Below, piece after piece: positions 35,360 to 43,817 of a stretch of DNA of 64,000 nucleotides. Under the pieces are notes generated by a model. It worked only from the letters and a program-made list of their open reading frames with translations, searched no databases and had not been told where the DNA came from. The position numbers were made by a program, and so were the translations under genes. The stretch covers positions 15,844 through 79,843 of the forward strand of contig CALKHR010000049.1 in assembly GCA_937988885.1 (NCBI GenBank), written 5' to 3'. Source of the stretch: an uncultured Roseiflexaceae bacterium. GTDB lineage: Bacteria > Chloroflexota > Chloroflexia > Chloroflexales > Roseiflexaceae. The number at the start of each line of letters is the position of its first letter. The first letter of the stretch is position 1.

Positions 35360-35615
35360 AGGTCGTTTTAGGGCTGATTGCCGCATTAGGTGCAGCTGGT
35401 TGGCTATTTTTGGCAGTTTGGGCTTGGGGAATGTGCCCTCGACGCTCGCTACCACGCTGCGTTCGCTGATGATGGCCGGATGCTGGTGGTCGTCACGTTG
35501 GTGACGGGGCAACTACAGCCTCTGCATCGCCTTCGTGTTTTTGCTGGGGATGCTGATTTGGGGGAGCAACATTCCTGGCTAGTTGGGTTTGGTGTTGTTA
35601 ATGGTGGGAATTGAC
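35360..35615 (+). pseudogene. possible remnant of a small membrane protein
   Basis: Between the CPBP protease and pckG (35218-35665) no intact gene is found. Translation of the plus strand in successive frames gives hydrophobic, membrane-like stretches (for example GLIAALGAAGWLFLAVWAWG, then YSLCIAFVFLLGMLIWGSNIPG in another frame) interrupted by stops and frame changes. This pattern suggests a decayed membrane-protein gene. The identity is unknown, and chance cannot be excluded. Confidence 0.25.
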
Positions 35616-35665
35616 TTAGAGGCTGCGGTTTGGCGACTGATGGGGCCGCCAAACCGCTACACACG

Positions 35666-37504
35666 TCACTCGACCGTTAATCCCCAATGTTCGGGCGAGC
35701 GCCACAGGCTCGATAGCGTCAACTCGCCGATGAACAGCAATTCCTTCGGCATCCGATCGTAGAGCTTGAAGAAGAGCTCCTGGTGGGCCAGCAGCTCGCG
35801 CTGCCACACATCCCGATCGACACTCATCAATGCCTGGAACTGCTCGGGAGTGAAATCCTCCATCCCGCGCCAATCGATCTCCTCGTAGCGGGGCATCCAA
35901 CCCAATGGACTCTCGGTGCCGAGCGCTTGGCCGCGCGCCCGCTCGACGATCCACTTGAGCACCCGCATATTTTCGCCGAAGCCAGGCCACAGGTAATTGC
36001 CCTGCGCATCGCGGCGGAACCAGTTGACATTGAAGATGCGGGGTGGATTGGGGATTTGGCGGCCAAAGTTCAGCCAATGGTTGAAGTAATCGGCCATGTG
36101 GTAGCCGCAGAACGGCAGCATCGCGAACGGGTCGCGCCGGATCTCTCCCACGTTGCCGGTGGCGGCGGCGGTCGTCTCCGAGCCCATAGTCGCGGCGGCG
36201 TACACACCGTAGATCCAGTTGAAGGCCTGGTAGACCAGCGGCACGGTGTTGCTGCGTCGTCCGCCGAAGATAAAGGCCGAGATCGGCACGCCGTTCGGGT
36301 TATCGTACTCCGGGTCGATCGACGGGCACTGCGAGATCGGCGCGCAGAAGCGGGCGTTGGGGTGCGCCGCGATGCGCCCGCAATCGGGCGTCCAATCCTG
36401 GCCCCGCCAGTCGATCAGGTGGGCGGGCGGCTCCTTCGTCATCCCCTCCCACCACACATCGCCGTCGTCGGTGAGCGCCACGTTGGTGAAGATGGTGTTG
36501 GCGCGAATGGTGGCCATAGCGTTCGGGTTGGAGCGCTCGGAGGTGCCGGGCGCCACGCCGAAGAAGCCCGACTCGGGGTTGATGGCGTACAGCTTGCCGT
36601 CGGGGCCGGGCTTGAGCCAAGCGATGTCGTCGCCGACGGTTGTGACCTTCCAGCCGTCATCGAGGAACGGCTTGGGCGGGATGAGCATAGCGAAGTTCGT
36701 TTTGCCGCAGGCGCTGGGGAAGGCGGCGGCGACATAGGTCTTTTTGCCCTTGGGATCGGTGACACCCAGAATCAACATATGTTCGGCCAGCCAGCCCTCG
36801 TCGCGCGCGAGCACCGAGGCGATGCGCAGCGCGAAGCACTTCTTGCCCAATAGCGCGTTGCCGCCGTAGCCCGAGCCGTACGACCAAATGGCGCGCTCTT
36901 CGGGGAAGTGCACGATGTATTTGTGCTCGTTGTTGCAGGGCCAGGGCACATCGGGTTGGCCGGGTGCGAGCGGCATGCCCACCGAGTGCACGCACGGCAC
37001 GAAGTCGCCATCGCCGAGCGTTTCGAGCACAGCGCGGCCCATGCGCGTCATAATGCGCATGCTGGCGACCACGTAGGGCGAATCGGTGACCTCGACGCCG
37101 ATATGCGCGATCGGCGAGCCGAGCGGCCCCATGCTGAACGGCACGATGTACATGGTGCGGCCACGCATGCAGCCATCGAACAGTCGGTTGAGCGTCTCTT
37201 TCATTTCGCGGGGGTGCACCCAATTGTTGGTGACACCCGCATCGCTGCGGCTCAGGCTACAGATGAAGGTGCGATCTTCGACCCGCGCCACATCGCTTGG
37301 GTCCGAGCGTGCGAGGTAGCTATTCGGTCGTTTCTCGGGGTTCAAGCGAATCAAGGTGCCAGTTTTGACCATTCCTTCGCAAAGTCGATCATATTCCTCC
37401 TGCGAGCCATCGCACCAATGTACATGGTTAGGCTTGCAGAGCGCAATCAGATCTTCCACCCAGGTACGTAATCGAACGTTCTGTACATAATCGGGGATCT
37501 GCAT
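35666..37504 (-). CDS. pckG: phosphoenolpyruvate carboxykinase (GTP)
   Basis: A 612-residue GTP-dependent PEPCK that converts oxaloacetate to PEP in gluconeogenesis. The kinase P-loop [14 protein letters not shown] contains the reactive Cys, and the family-specific segments [25 protein letters not shown] [13 protein letters not shown] and the EIDW-rich C-terminus are present. Length is typical. AAGGAAGG precedes the ATG. It is transcribed alone. With glpX at 6953 it marks a gluconeogenic capacity that suits growth on sugar acids. Confidence 0.95.
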   Translation of the reverse strand: MQIPDYVQNVRLRTWVEDLIALCKPNHVHWCDGSQEEYDRLCEGMVKTGTLIRLNPEKRPNSYLARSDPSDVARVEDRTFICSLSRSDAGVTNNWVHPREMKETLNRLFDGCMRGRTMYIVPFSMGPLGSPIAHIGVEVTDSPYVVASMRIMTRMGRAVLETLGDGDFVPCVHSVGMPLAPGQPDVPWPCNNEHKYIVHFPEERAIWSYGSGYGGNALLGKKCFALRIASVLARDEGWLAEHMLILGVTDPKGKKTYVAAAFPSACGKTNFAMLIPPKPFLDDGWKVTTVGDDIAWLKPGPDGKLYAINPESGFFGVAPGTSERSNPNAMATIRANTIFTNVALTDDGDVWWEGMTKEPPAHLIDWRGQDWTPDCGRIAAHPNARFCAPISQCPSIDPEYDNPNGVPISAFIFGGRRSNTVPLVYQAFNWIYGVYAAATMGSETTAAATGNVGEIRRDPFAMLPFCGYHMADYFNHWLNFGRQIPNPPRIFNVNWFRRDAQGNYLWPGFGENMRVLKWIVERARGQALGTESPLGWMPRYEEIDWRGMEDFTPEQFQALMSVDRDVWQRELLAHQELFFKLYDRMPKELLFIGELTLSSLWRSPEHWGLTVE

Positions 37505-37687
37505 AAAGTGCCTTCCTTACCATCAGACAGACCTAAGGGATTTCATCCTGAGAGCGGCGTAGCTCAAAAGAAACTATCGACCCCATGGAAATCGATGGAG
37601 AAATGGGCGTTTCCTCGGTTGGTCATTCGGTTATTTTAACAAAAGTTTTCTGGAATATCTACAGAAATAGCGGAGAAATCGAAGAAA

Positions 37688-37717
37688 TTGACGAAATTGA
37701 TATATTAATTTCGTCAA
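37688..37717. repeat. 11-bp perfect inverted repeat upstream of pckG
   Basis: TTGACGAAATT/AATTTCGTCAA with an 8-base A+T-only-but-one centre, about 185 bases upstream of the pckG start. It could be an operator or the terminator of the decayed mglA gene; there is no T run, so an operator is the better guess. Confidence 0.4.
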
Positions 37718-37791
37718 AACGCCAAGTATGTGTCTATAAATAACTGGATATATGTTGAAGTGTAGTTAATGTATCAATGTTGAATATAATG

Positions 37792-38229
37792 TCAAGTTCT
37801 GGCGCGTGATTCGATATGACTGTATATATGTTGAAACGCGGCCAATACACCTGTATGGTTTGCCGCGACAGTCTCGAAGGTGGGCCAGTGGGCTGGGTTG
37901 AGGTGGCGGTCGAGTTCAGCGACAGGTACGGCATTGGGGATATCGCGCTTGTTGTATTGCAAGAGGAAGGAGATGTTTTTAAGATCGCGTTTTTGCGCTT
38001 TCAGAAAACTAAAACATTCACGTACCGAATGAAGGTGTTCCTCAAGTTTGTGTTTTTGGGAAACGATCACAAAAACGATCGCATCGGCGTCGTGGAGGAT
38101 ACGGGTGCGATGATAGGTGTAGAGGGTGCAGTCGGGTACGGTGGTGAGATGGAGGTGTTGAGCGCCGATATGCACCTCCATCGAGATGATTCGGTAGAAC
38201 TCGTGGCCCTGCGAGGCAAGATCGCTGCG
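37792..38229 (-). pseudogene. truncated MglA-like small GTPase
   Basis: The frame encodes the C-terminal two thirds of an MglA-type Ras-like GTPase: the LTTVPD segment where the G3 region belongs, DADAIVFVIVSQ, the G4 motif in LLQYNKRDIPNAVPVAEL and LNPAHWPTFETVAANHTGVLAAFQHI. The P-loop and the start are missing: upstream the frame runs open into the 3' end of the Lrp gene without a GKT motif. An internal ATG at 38179-38181 could start only a protein unable to bind nucleotide. The usual VPGQ reads VPDC. MglA governs polarity and gliding in other bacteria; here it appears broken. Confidence 0.65.
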
Positions 38230-38266
38230 ACTGGTGGGCGGTAGCTGCGCGTGGAGCTCTTGCGGC

Positions 38267-38743
38267 TCACTGCAACGCCGAAGGTTGCGCGCCCCAGTCG
38301 TAGCTGTATTTGCTCAGCTTCAGCACCTGCCACGCCTCGGCGCGTTGGATGCCGGGCAGTTTGCCGATCTGCTCGCTGAGGAAATCGAGCAGCGCGGCGT
38401 TGCTCTCCAGCCAGACCTCCAGCATGATGTCATAGCTGCCCAGCGTGAGGCCGACGAAGCGCACATTCGACATGTGTTGCAGCGCTTGTTCGATGGTCTG
38501 CTGGCTGCTACGGTCGATCTGCAGGCCGATGATCGCCACCACAGGCTGGCCCAACGCGAAGGGCGAGGCGACCGCGACAATGCGGATCTGCCCGGCATCG
38601 AGCAGGCGCTCGATCCGTCGGCGGATGGTCGCTTCGCTGCTGCCGAGTTGCGCGGCAAGCGCACGGTTGGTGATGCGCGCATCCTCCTGCAGGGCGGCGA
38701 TGATCTTGCGGTCGAGCGCGTCGAGCTCGGTGTGTTGGGACAT
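38267..38743 (-). CDS. Lrp/AsnC-family transcriptional regulator
   Basis: A 158-residue regulator. The N-terminal helix-turn-helix is LDRKIIAALQEDARITNRALAAQLGSSEATIRRRIERL, and the C-terminal RAM (ligand-binding, oligomerising) domain follows from about residue 68 (VVAIIGLQIDRSS.., GSYDIMLEVWLES). AGGAG lies 8 bases before the ATG. It is divergent from the Gdx/SugE-type gene with a palindrome between them. The effector, usually an amino acid, is unknown. Confidence 0.9.
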   Translation of the reverse strand: MSQHTELDALDRKIIAALQEDARITNRALAAQLGSSEATIRRRIERLLDAGQIRIVAVASPFALGQPVVAIIGLQIDRSSQQTIEQALQHMSNVRFVGLTLGSYDIMLEVWLESNAALLDFLSEQIGKLPGIQRAEAWQVLKLSKYSYDWGAQPSALQ

Positions 38744-38821
38744 AGCGGTGCTCCTGTTCCACTAATGGGCCTGTGACGAAAATAGATCGAGAGAGAGCAT
38801 CAAGATGACGCTTTTCGTTAG

Positions 38822-38843
38822 AATATTGAGGAAATTTCCAATA
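38822..38843. promoter_or_regulatory. palindrome between the Lrp and SMR genes
   Basis: A perfect GGAAATTTCC (38830-38839) sits within a wider near-palindrome AATATTG-GGAAATTTCC-AATAT (one extra base). Its place between divergent genes and its A+T-rich symmetric form fit an Lrp-type operator. Confidence 0.4.
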
Positions 38844-38931
38844 TACTTCATAGCGTGTCGCAAGGATGCTTGTTTATAGCGCTGCAATATACCACAGCGG
38901 CGTATTGGGCGCTCGATATACGAGGTTTGAA

Positions 38932-39252
38932 ATGGCTTGGTTCTACGTATTTATCGCTGGACTACTCGAAGTTGGCTGGGCGATGGGCTTGAAGTATAGC
39001 GAAGGCTTCACCAAGCCGCTGCCAGCGGTGATCACCGTGATATTGATGATCGCTAGTTTCGCGTTTCTGGGCTTGGCGTTGCGCCAGTTGCCGTTGGGCA
39101 CGGCCTACGCGGTGTGGACGGGCATCGGCACAGCAGGCACGGCCATTTTCGGCATGATCATGCTGGGCGAATCGACGCAGTTGCTGCGGATCGCCTGTAT
39201 TCTGCTGATCATGGGCGGTGTGGCGGGCCTGAAGTTCCTGACGCCGAACTAG
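38932..39252 (+). CDS. sugE: small multidrug resistance transporter, Gdx/SugE type
   Basis: A 106-residue SMR protein with four membrane helices. The essential Glu13 lies in the first helix within AGLLEVGWAMGLKYSEGF, the pattern of the SugE/Gdx subgroup rather than EmrE; TAYAVWTGIGTAGTAIFGMI is in helix 3. Gdx proteins export guanidinium, others export quaternary ammonium compounds. GAGG is 6 bases upstream of the ATG; an upstream in-frame start at 38866 is unlikely. No guanidine riboswitch was recognised in front of it. A bidirectional hairpin follows. Confidence 0.9.
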   Translation: MAWFYVFIAGLLEVGWAMGLKYSEGFTKPLPAVITVILMIASFAFLGLALRQLPLGTAYAVWTGIGTAGTAIFGMIMLGESTQLLRIACILLIMGGVAGLKFLTPN

Positions 39253-39271
39253 GCGGGCTTGCAGGTGACGA

Positions 39272-39301
39272 GGCGGTGGTTGATCGCGATCAACCACCGC
39301 C
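39272..39301. terminator. bidirectional stem-loop after sugE
   Basis: A perfect 30-base palindrome centred at 39286/39287 (arms GGCGGTGGTTGATCG) stands between the convergent sugE and YcxB-like genes. No long T run follows. Confidence 0.6.
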
Positions 39302-39318
39302 GTTTGATTCGTGAGGGA

Positions 39319-39846
39319 TCAGTTGGTTGGCTTGTACTTGCGCAATCTCCCCATAAACGCGTCGAACTCATCGCCATCCTTGAAGGTCTTTTTGGGGATG
39401 AGCACCGCACTGATTTCGGACAGCACCAAGTAGATGTAGGCCATGTCCTGCTCAACGGCTTTGATATCGGCCCAACGCAGCAGATTGGAGCCTTGCGGCG
39501 TGCTGCACATCACTCCATCCGATTGAATGGTGCAGGTCATCTCGGTGAGTGCGTTGGGGTTCTGCTTGAGGGTGTGAGCCACCACTTGCCGCACGTATTG
39601 CGCCTGAAAGAAGTATTTGGCGAACGCGTAGATCAAGATCAGGCTGCCGATCAGCAGCGTGACGTGTTGGAACTGTAGGCCGTTTTCGCTGTTCATAAGG
39701 AGCAGCACGAGCAGCAGGACATTGGGCACGATCGCGCAGAGCAGTTGCAGGCGGCGAAAATGCCACTTGAGTTTCGGGTTTATGCTGGCGATATAGCGGG
39801 CGGTTGCTGCAATATCTTCCACTCCAATCGGGAAGGTCACGGTCAT
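39319..39846 (-). CDS. YcxB-like membrane protein
   Basis: A 175-residue protein with two adjacent membrane helices (about residues 36-80) and a cytoplasmic C-terminal domain resembling the YcxB family (TIQSDGVMCSTPQGSNLLRWADIKAVEQDMAYIYLVLS, then AVLIPKKTF). AAAGGAG precedes the ATG. The family has no established function. It follows the orphan nuclease gene in the same direction after about 70 bases. Confidence 0.7.
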   Translation of the reverse strand: MTVTFPIGVEDIAATARYIASINPKLKWHFRRLQLLCAIVPNVLLLVLLLMNSENGLQFQHVTLLIGSLILIYAFAKYFFQAQYVRQVVAHTLKQNPNALTEMTCTIQSDGVMCSTPQGSNLLRWADIKAVEQDMAYIYLVLSEISAVLIPKKTFKDGDEFDAFMGRLRKYKPTN

Positions 39847-39915
39847 CGCTAGGACTCCTTTGCGGTTTTCGGTATGGCCCTATTGTATGCGAAAAGACCG
39901 TGGGCATGTTCGTTG

Positions 39916-40998
39916 TTAGTCCTGTTGATTTTCAAGGATGAGGCCAGCTGGTGTTGGGCGCAGACGTGGTGGCAACTGTTGAAATAGGTGATGTGCATTA
40001 AGGATACAGTGACGTGAGTCATAGTTTGTGTATATATAGACGGTTTTATCGTTGAGTTTCACTGTGTCGAATGCCCCATTTTGAGGTTGTGTGTAGTTGA
40101 GTAACATAATTTTTTTACCACTATGGTCGGGAAGCGGTATTCTGATTTGAGGGTAATGTTTAAATACAAACTCATATGCACGCTGTAAAATACTTTTCCA
40201 ACTGTGAACGCTCACGATGCTACCATCAGGTAGCCGCATTTGACTAGCTCGCTTGTTATATGTCTCGGTGATGCGGTCAAGCTCAATAAAATCCTGTGTA
40301 CCATTGTGATAAGATGTAGTCGGTTCTTGAGAACGTAATTGAGTTGATGGGCCTGACAATGGCGAACTGACAGGTGTAGGTATGGTTGTAGCTTGTGTAG
40401 CAATGCGAGAGGGTACTTGTTTAATAGCCTCTAATTCTTGCTGAACAGCGTCAAGTTGTGTTTCTAAATGTTGTACCTTTTGGGCGAGATCATCAATATC
40501 CTCCCCCATAGGCCAAAATTTAGCAGCGTCGAGATGCTGTACCAAATAACCAGCGCAATCTATTAAATTATCACTAGCTAGATTAAGGATACGAGGTATT
40601 TTGATGTTTCCAGGTTGAAAATCTGTAAAATGCATCCAGGTTAATCCGTCTGTAAGGAATATGTACCTTAGTTTAAAAACAAAAGCATAATTTACTAAAC
40701 TCATTATAAGGTCGTTTTTCTCAAGATTTGTTCCCAAAGATTTAGCTTCAATAATTATTTGAATTTGCTTATGATTATCATTGAGAGCATAATCGACGCG
40801 ATTTTGCTGGGCATATTTTTCTACTTCAACCATATGGGGATTTGCTGTATCCCAACCCAAGGCACGAAGCACAGGATCGATAAGAACGGCCCGTGTGGCT
40901 GCCTCATTAGTCGCTAAAGTAGCTTGATACTGTTTTGCAGAGATAACCACCTGCTTTAAAATTTCACTAAGATGACTGAGAGGACTTTGGATACGCAT
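39916..40998 (-). CDS. orphan nuclease-like protein with HsdR N-terminal-type domain
   Basis: About 360 residues and clearly lower G+C than its neighbours, which suggests transfer. Residues 25-150 look like the PD-(D/E)xK domain of type I restriction R subunits: E32, then DPVLRALGWD, then VDYAL (D69) and IIIEAK (E84, K86). A predicted coiled coil spans 180-215, then a Ser/Thr/Pro linker, and a C-terminal domain (about 240-350) I cannot name. No methyltransferase, helicase or specificity subunit is beside it. GGAG lies 6 bases before the ATG at 40996-40998. A defence role is plausible but unproven. Confidence 0.65.
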   Translation of the reverse strand: MRIQSPLSHLSEILKQVVISAKQYQATLATNEAATRAVLIDPVLRALGWDTANPHMVEVEKYAQQNRVDYALNDNHKQIQIIIEAKSLGTNLEKNDLIMSLVNYAFVFKLRYIFLTDGLTWMHFTDFQPGNIKIPRILNLASDNLIDCAGYLVQHLDAAKFWPMGEDIDDLAQKVQHLETQLDAVQQELEAIKQVPSRIATQATTIPTPVSSPLSGPSTQLRSQEPTTSYHNGTQDFIELDRITETYNKRASQMRLPDGSIVSVHSWKSILQRAYEFVFKHYPQIRIPLPDHSGKKIMLLNYTQPQNGAFDTVKLNDKTVYIYTNYDSRHCILNAHHLFQQLPPRLRPTPAGLILENQQD

Positions 40999-41037
40999 AC
41001 AGACTCCACTGCCATAATATGAAAAAAGCAAGGATTG

Positions 41038-41075
41038 GGAGGTAAGATGCCTCTGAAATGAGGAATCTTACCTCC
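41038..41075 (-). terminator. stem-loop after the sorbosone-dehydrogenase-like gene
   Basis: GGAGGTAAGAT-CCTC pairs with GAGG-ATCTTACCTCC (15 bp with one internal mismatch, 6-base loop). A T run follows on the minus strand about 10 bases later. Part of it (41055-41068) is identical to the repeat at 62698-62711, so it may be repeat-derived. Confidence 0.55.
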
Positions 41076-41102
41076 TTATTGTAACCTAGTTTCGTAAATG
41101 TG

Positions 41103-42584
41103 TTATGACGGCAGCGTCACTTCCCAAATGGTACCACGGCTGCCCCAATCGAGCACATACAGCTTGTTGCCGAGCAATGCAGCATCGACCGGGTGGTCGA
41201 AGCCAACCGCGAGCTGCTGAGTCGTCATCTCGTAGGTGTCGCCCTTTTTGGTGAGCTTGAAGGTCAGTAGGTCGCGGCCCGGGTCAGGGATGATGCCTGC
41301 GGCTGCGCCCCAACTCACCATAAAGCCGTTGCCCTTCAGGTCGCCGCCGAGGGCGTTGGCGTTATCGAACACTAAGCCGAGCTGCGAGCGGTGCGGCGTA
41401 AAGCTATGTGCCACCTCGCCGATCTCGCTGGCGTCGTAGATGCTACCATCGGCCTCGCGGAACATGTCGGCATCCGGCCCGACGTTGATGATCGGGTCGG
41501 TAAAGGTCACGCCTTCGGGTGGCGGCGGGTACGATGGGTCCTTCACATACAGGCCGCTTTGCACGGCGAAGAAGTCTTTCTGAAGCCGCCCGTCTTTGCT
41601 GATGTCGTAGTTCGGATCGAGCTTGGGGTTATCGACATTGCCGAAGCGCCAGGGGAAGCCGTAGTGCTTGCCCTCCTGAATCCAGTTCAGCTCATCGGCG
41701 AAGTCGGCATCGGGACCATTGTCGATCGCAAAGAGCTGGTTATCCGGCCCGAACGCGAGATCGTAAGCGTTGCGCGTTCCATCGGCGAAGAGGTAGCCTT
41801 CGGCCTTGAGCTTCTCGGCATCGTTGGGCAACACGAGATTCTCGGCGTTGGCTGGCACGCGGAAGATCGCCGAGGTGAGCGGCAATTCGCGGGTGTTGGG
41901 ATGCGCGCCGTTGGCATCCTCCACCTCGCCGTGATCCGTGCGCGAGCCGATGTTGAAGTAGACGAACGCGCCATCGGGGCTGACAACAATCCCGTTGCCG
42001 TTATGGTCGAACTGCGTGCCGCTGGCGGGGTACACTTCGGTCGAGGCCAAGTTCGTCCAGGTGCGCTCGCCGTCCGCGCCGAGCGTGCCCTTCTGGATCA
42101 CGACCTGATTGGTGGTGGGAGTGGTCACATTGCCCAACACGAACATCGTGCCATCGCTGCCGAACGCCAGGCCCGCAGCCACAAAGCCGCTCGGCGCGCC
42201 GATGTCACTAGCGGTGTAGACGCGCTTGGTCTTGTTCGCGCCCGTCTCCTGCGGTGCGAGCGTGAAGATGTCGCCGTTGCCGTTCATGTAGTAGATCGTG
42301 TTGCTGGAGGGGTCTAGCTTCAACCGCACGAAGTAGCCGCCCGTCTGGGTCACTGGGGTGATCGTGATGTCGTCGCGCAGGGCGACGGGCTTGCCGATCT
42401 CGGGCGTGGGCACGGCTTGCGCGGTGGGCCGTGGTTTGGGCGTTGCGGTTGGCGCGGCGGTTGGTGCCTCTGCAATCGCCGTGGGGGTCGTTGGAGTTGG
42501 AGCATTTGCAGTGGGGCCACATGCGGCGAGCAGTAGCCCAATCCCAAGGAACAGCCAAAGCGACCGAAAAGACAGAGTTGCCAT
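41103..42584 (-). CDS. glucose/sorbosone dehydrogenase-like lipoprotein
   Basis: A 493-residue exported protein. A lipoprotein signal peptide ends LLAAC, a Pro/Thr/Ala linker of about 45 residues follows, and the remainder is a beta-propeller of the soluble glucose/L-sorbosone dehydrogenase type (GLAFGSDGTMFV, NAYDLAFGPDNQLFAIDNGPDADFADELNWI, HYGFPWRFG, and the closing KLYVLDWGSRGTIWEV). Family members oxidise aldoses with PQQ or related quinones outside the cell. AGGAG lies 9 bases before the ATG. It follows the lactonase gene, after a terminator-like hairpin. Confidence 0.85.
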   Translation of the reverse strand: MATLSFRSLWLFLGIGLLLAACGPTANAPTPTTPTAIAEAPTAAPTATPKPRPTAQAVPTPEIGKPVALRDDITITPVTQTGGYFVRLKLDPSSNTIYYMNGNGDIFTLAPQETGANKTKRVYTASDIGAPSGFVAAGLAFGSDGTMFVLGNVTTPTTNQVVIQKGTLGADGERTWTNLASTEVYPASGTQFDHNGNGIVVSPDGAFVYFNIGSRTDHGEVEDANGAHPNTRELPLTSAIFRVPANAENLVLPNDAEKLKAEGYLFADGTRNAYDLAFGPDNQLFAIDNGPDADFADELNWIQEGKHYGFPWRFGNVDNPKLDPNYDISKDGRLQKDFFAVQSGLYVKDPSYPPPPEGVTFTDPIINVGPDADMFREADGSIYDASEIGEVAHSFTPHRSQLGLVFDNANALGGDLKGNGFMVSWGAAAGIIPDPGRDLLTFKLTKKGDTYEMTTQQLAVGFDHPVDAALLGNKLYVLDWGSRGTIWEVTLPS

Positions 42585-42708
42585 CAGGTAAACTCCTTGC
42601 TAGTGCGGCATTGCTGGTGTGGGACGCTCCGAAAGGGCTTAGAGACGTAGTCCGCTGGGGATGTGGGTGATTGGTGGTCGGGGCGCAGTGTCGCGCCTCA
42701 CGATGGGT

Positions 42709-42738
42709 TTGGGGCTGCGCACAGCGACGCAGCCCCAA
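42709..42738 (-). terminator. stem-loop after the lactonase gene
   Basis: An 11-bp perfect stem TTGGGGCTGCG/CGCAGCCCCAA with an 8-base loop lies 12 bases after the lactonase stop codon and before the next gene in the same direction. No T run. Confidence 0.5.
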
Positions 42739-42749
42739 GCAGTGTGCAG

Positions 42750-43790
42750 CTACACAAACACGATACAGGCTGGGCGAACCGCCTCGACCTGGCTGATCGG
42801 CGCGCCAAGCCCGGGCGCCTCCGCCTGAACGGGCAGCACCGAGACCAGGCTGCTCTCCTGATTGGCCACCAACACATAGCGGCCATCGGCGGTGGGCGCG
42901 AAGTTGCGCGGCACCCTGCCACCGCTGGGCGCATAGCCGATGCTGGTGAGCGAGCCATCGGCGTTCACCGCGAACACAGCGATGCTGTCGTGCCCACGGT
43001 TCGAGACGTACAGCCGCGTGCCATCGGGCGAGAAGTGGATATCGGCCACGGTGTTATTTGCGTCGGGCGCGGGCAGCGTGGGGATGGTCTGGCGCTCGCT
43101 GAAACCGCCGTTCTCGGCGTCGTAATCGAACACCGTCACCGTGCTATCCAACTCGTTGCCCACATACAAGTGTTGGCCGTTGGGATGGAAAGTGGTGTGG
43201 CGCGGGCCGGAGCCGGGAGGCGTCGGGATTTGCGCGTGCGGCGTCAGCGTGCCCTTGGTGTCGTCGAAGCGATAGACCATCAATCGGTCGAGGCCCAAGT
43301 CGGCCACGATCGCGAAGCGGTTATCGGGCGAGAGGATGGTCGAGTGGGCGTGCGGGCCTTCCTGGCGCTGCGGATTGACGCCGCTCGCGCCGGAATGCTG
43401 CACGAAACTCGTCTGCTCACCCAGCGACCCATCCTCGCGGATCGGCAGCACCAACGCGCTGCCGGAGGTGTAGTTAGCCGCCAACAGCCACTTGCTCGTC
43501 GCATCGATCAGCAAGTGACAGGGCGCCGAGCCGCCGCTCGGCTGGTGGTTGATCGGCGAGATCGCCCAGGTTGTGCGATCGTAGCTCAACGCCCAGATCG
43601 AGCCGTTGTGATTCTCGCCCGTAGTGTAGATCCAGCGACCGTTCGGGTGGGCCGCCAAAAACGATGTGTTGCCGATGCCTGTGTAGCCGCCGACCTTTGC
43701 GAGCGCGCCCGTCGTCTGGTCGTAGCTGAAAACCTTGATGCCCTCATCCTCGGCGGTGCCATACCCGCTCACAAAAATATGTGTGCTCAT
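42750..43790 (-). CDS. lactonase family beta-propeller protein
   Basis: A 346-residue seven-bladed propeller of the YbhE/Pgl lactonase family, with repeated blade motifs (GNTSFLAAHPNGRWIYTTGE, HLLIDATSKWLLAANYTSGSALVLPI, TTFHPNGQHLYVGNELDSTVTVFDYD, DIHFSPDGTRLYVSNRGHDSIAVF). No signal peptide. Family members hydrolyse 6-phosphogluconolactone; some act on other sugar lactones. It lies 27 bases downstream of the dehydratase gene in the same operon, so a sugar-acid lactone is the probable substrate. Confidence 0.87.
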   Translation of the reverse strand: MSTHIFVSGYGTAEDEGIKVFSYDQTTGALAKVGGYTGIGNTSFLAAHPNGRWIYTTGENHNGSIWALSYDRTTWAISPINHQPSGGSAPCHLLIDATSKWLLAANYTSGSALVLPIREDGSLGEQTSFVQHSGASGVNPQRQEGPHAHSTILSPDNRFAIVADLGLDRLMVYRFDDTKGTLTPHAQIPTPPGSGPRHTTFHPNGQHLYVGNELDSTVTVFDYDAENGGFSERQTIPTLPAPDANNTVADIHFSPDGTRLYVSNRGHDSIAVFAVNADGSLTSIGYAPSGGRVPRNFAPTADGRYVLVANQESSLVSVLPVQAEAPGLGAPISQVEAVRPACIVFV

Positions 43791-43817
43791 CGGAAAAATA
43801 CCTTACCTAGGTGGAAC

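Noticed and set aside
37816..38244. 142-codon plus-strand frame
   Set aside because: The opposite strand carries clear MglA motifs (NKRD and flanks), so this is a shadow.
38744..38931. guanidine riboswitch before the Gdx/SugE gene
   Set aside because: None of the known guanidine-I, -II or -III motifs could be seen; only a palindrome near the Lrp gene stands out.
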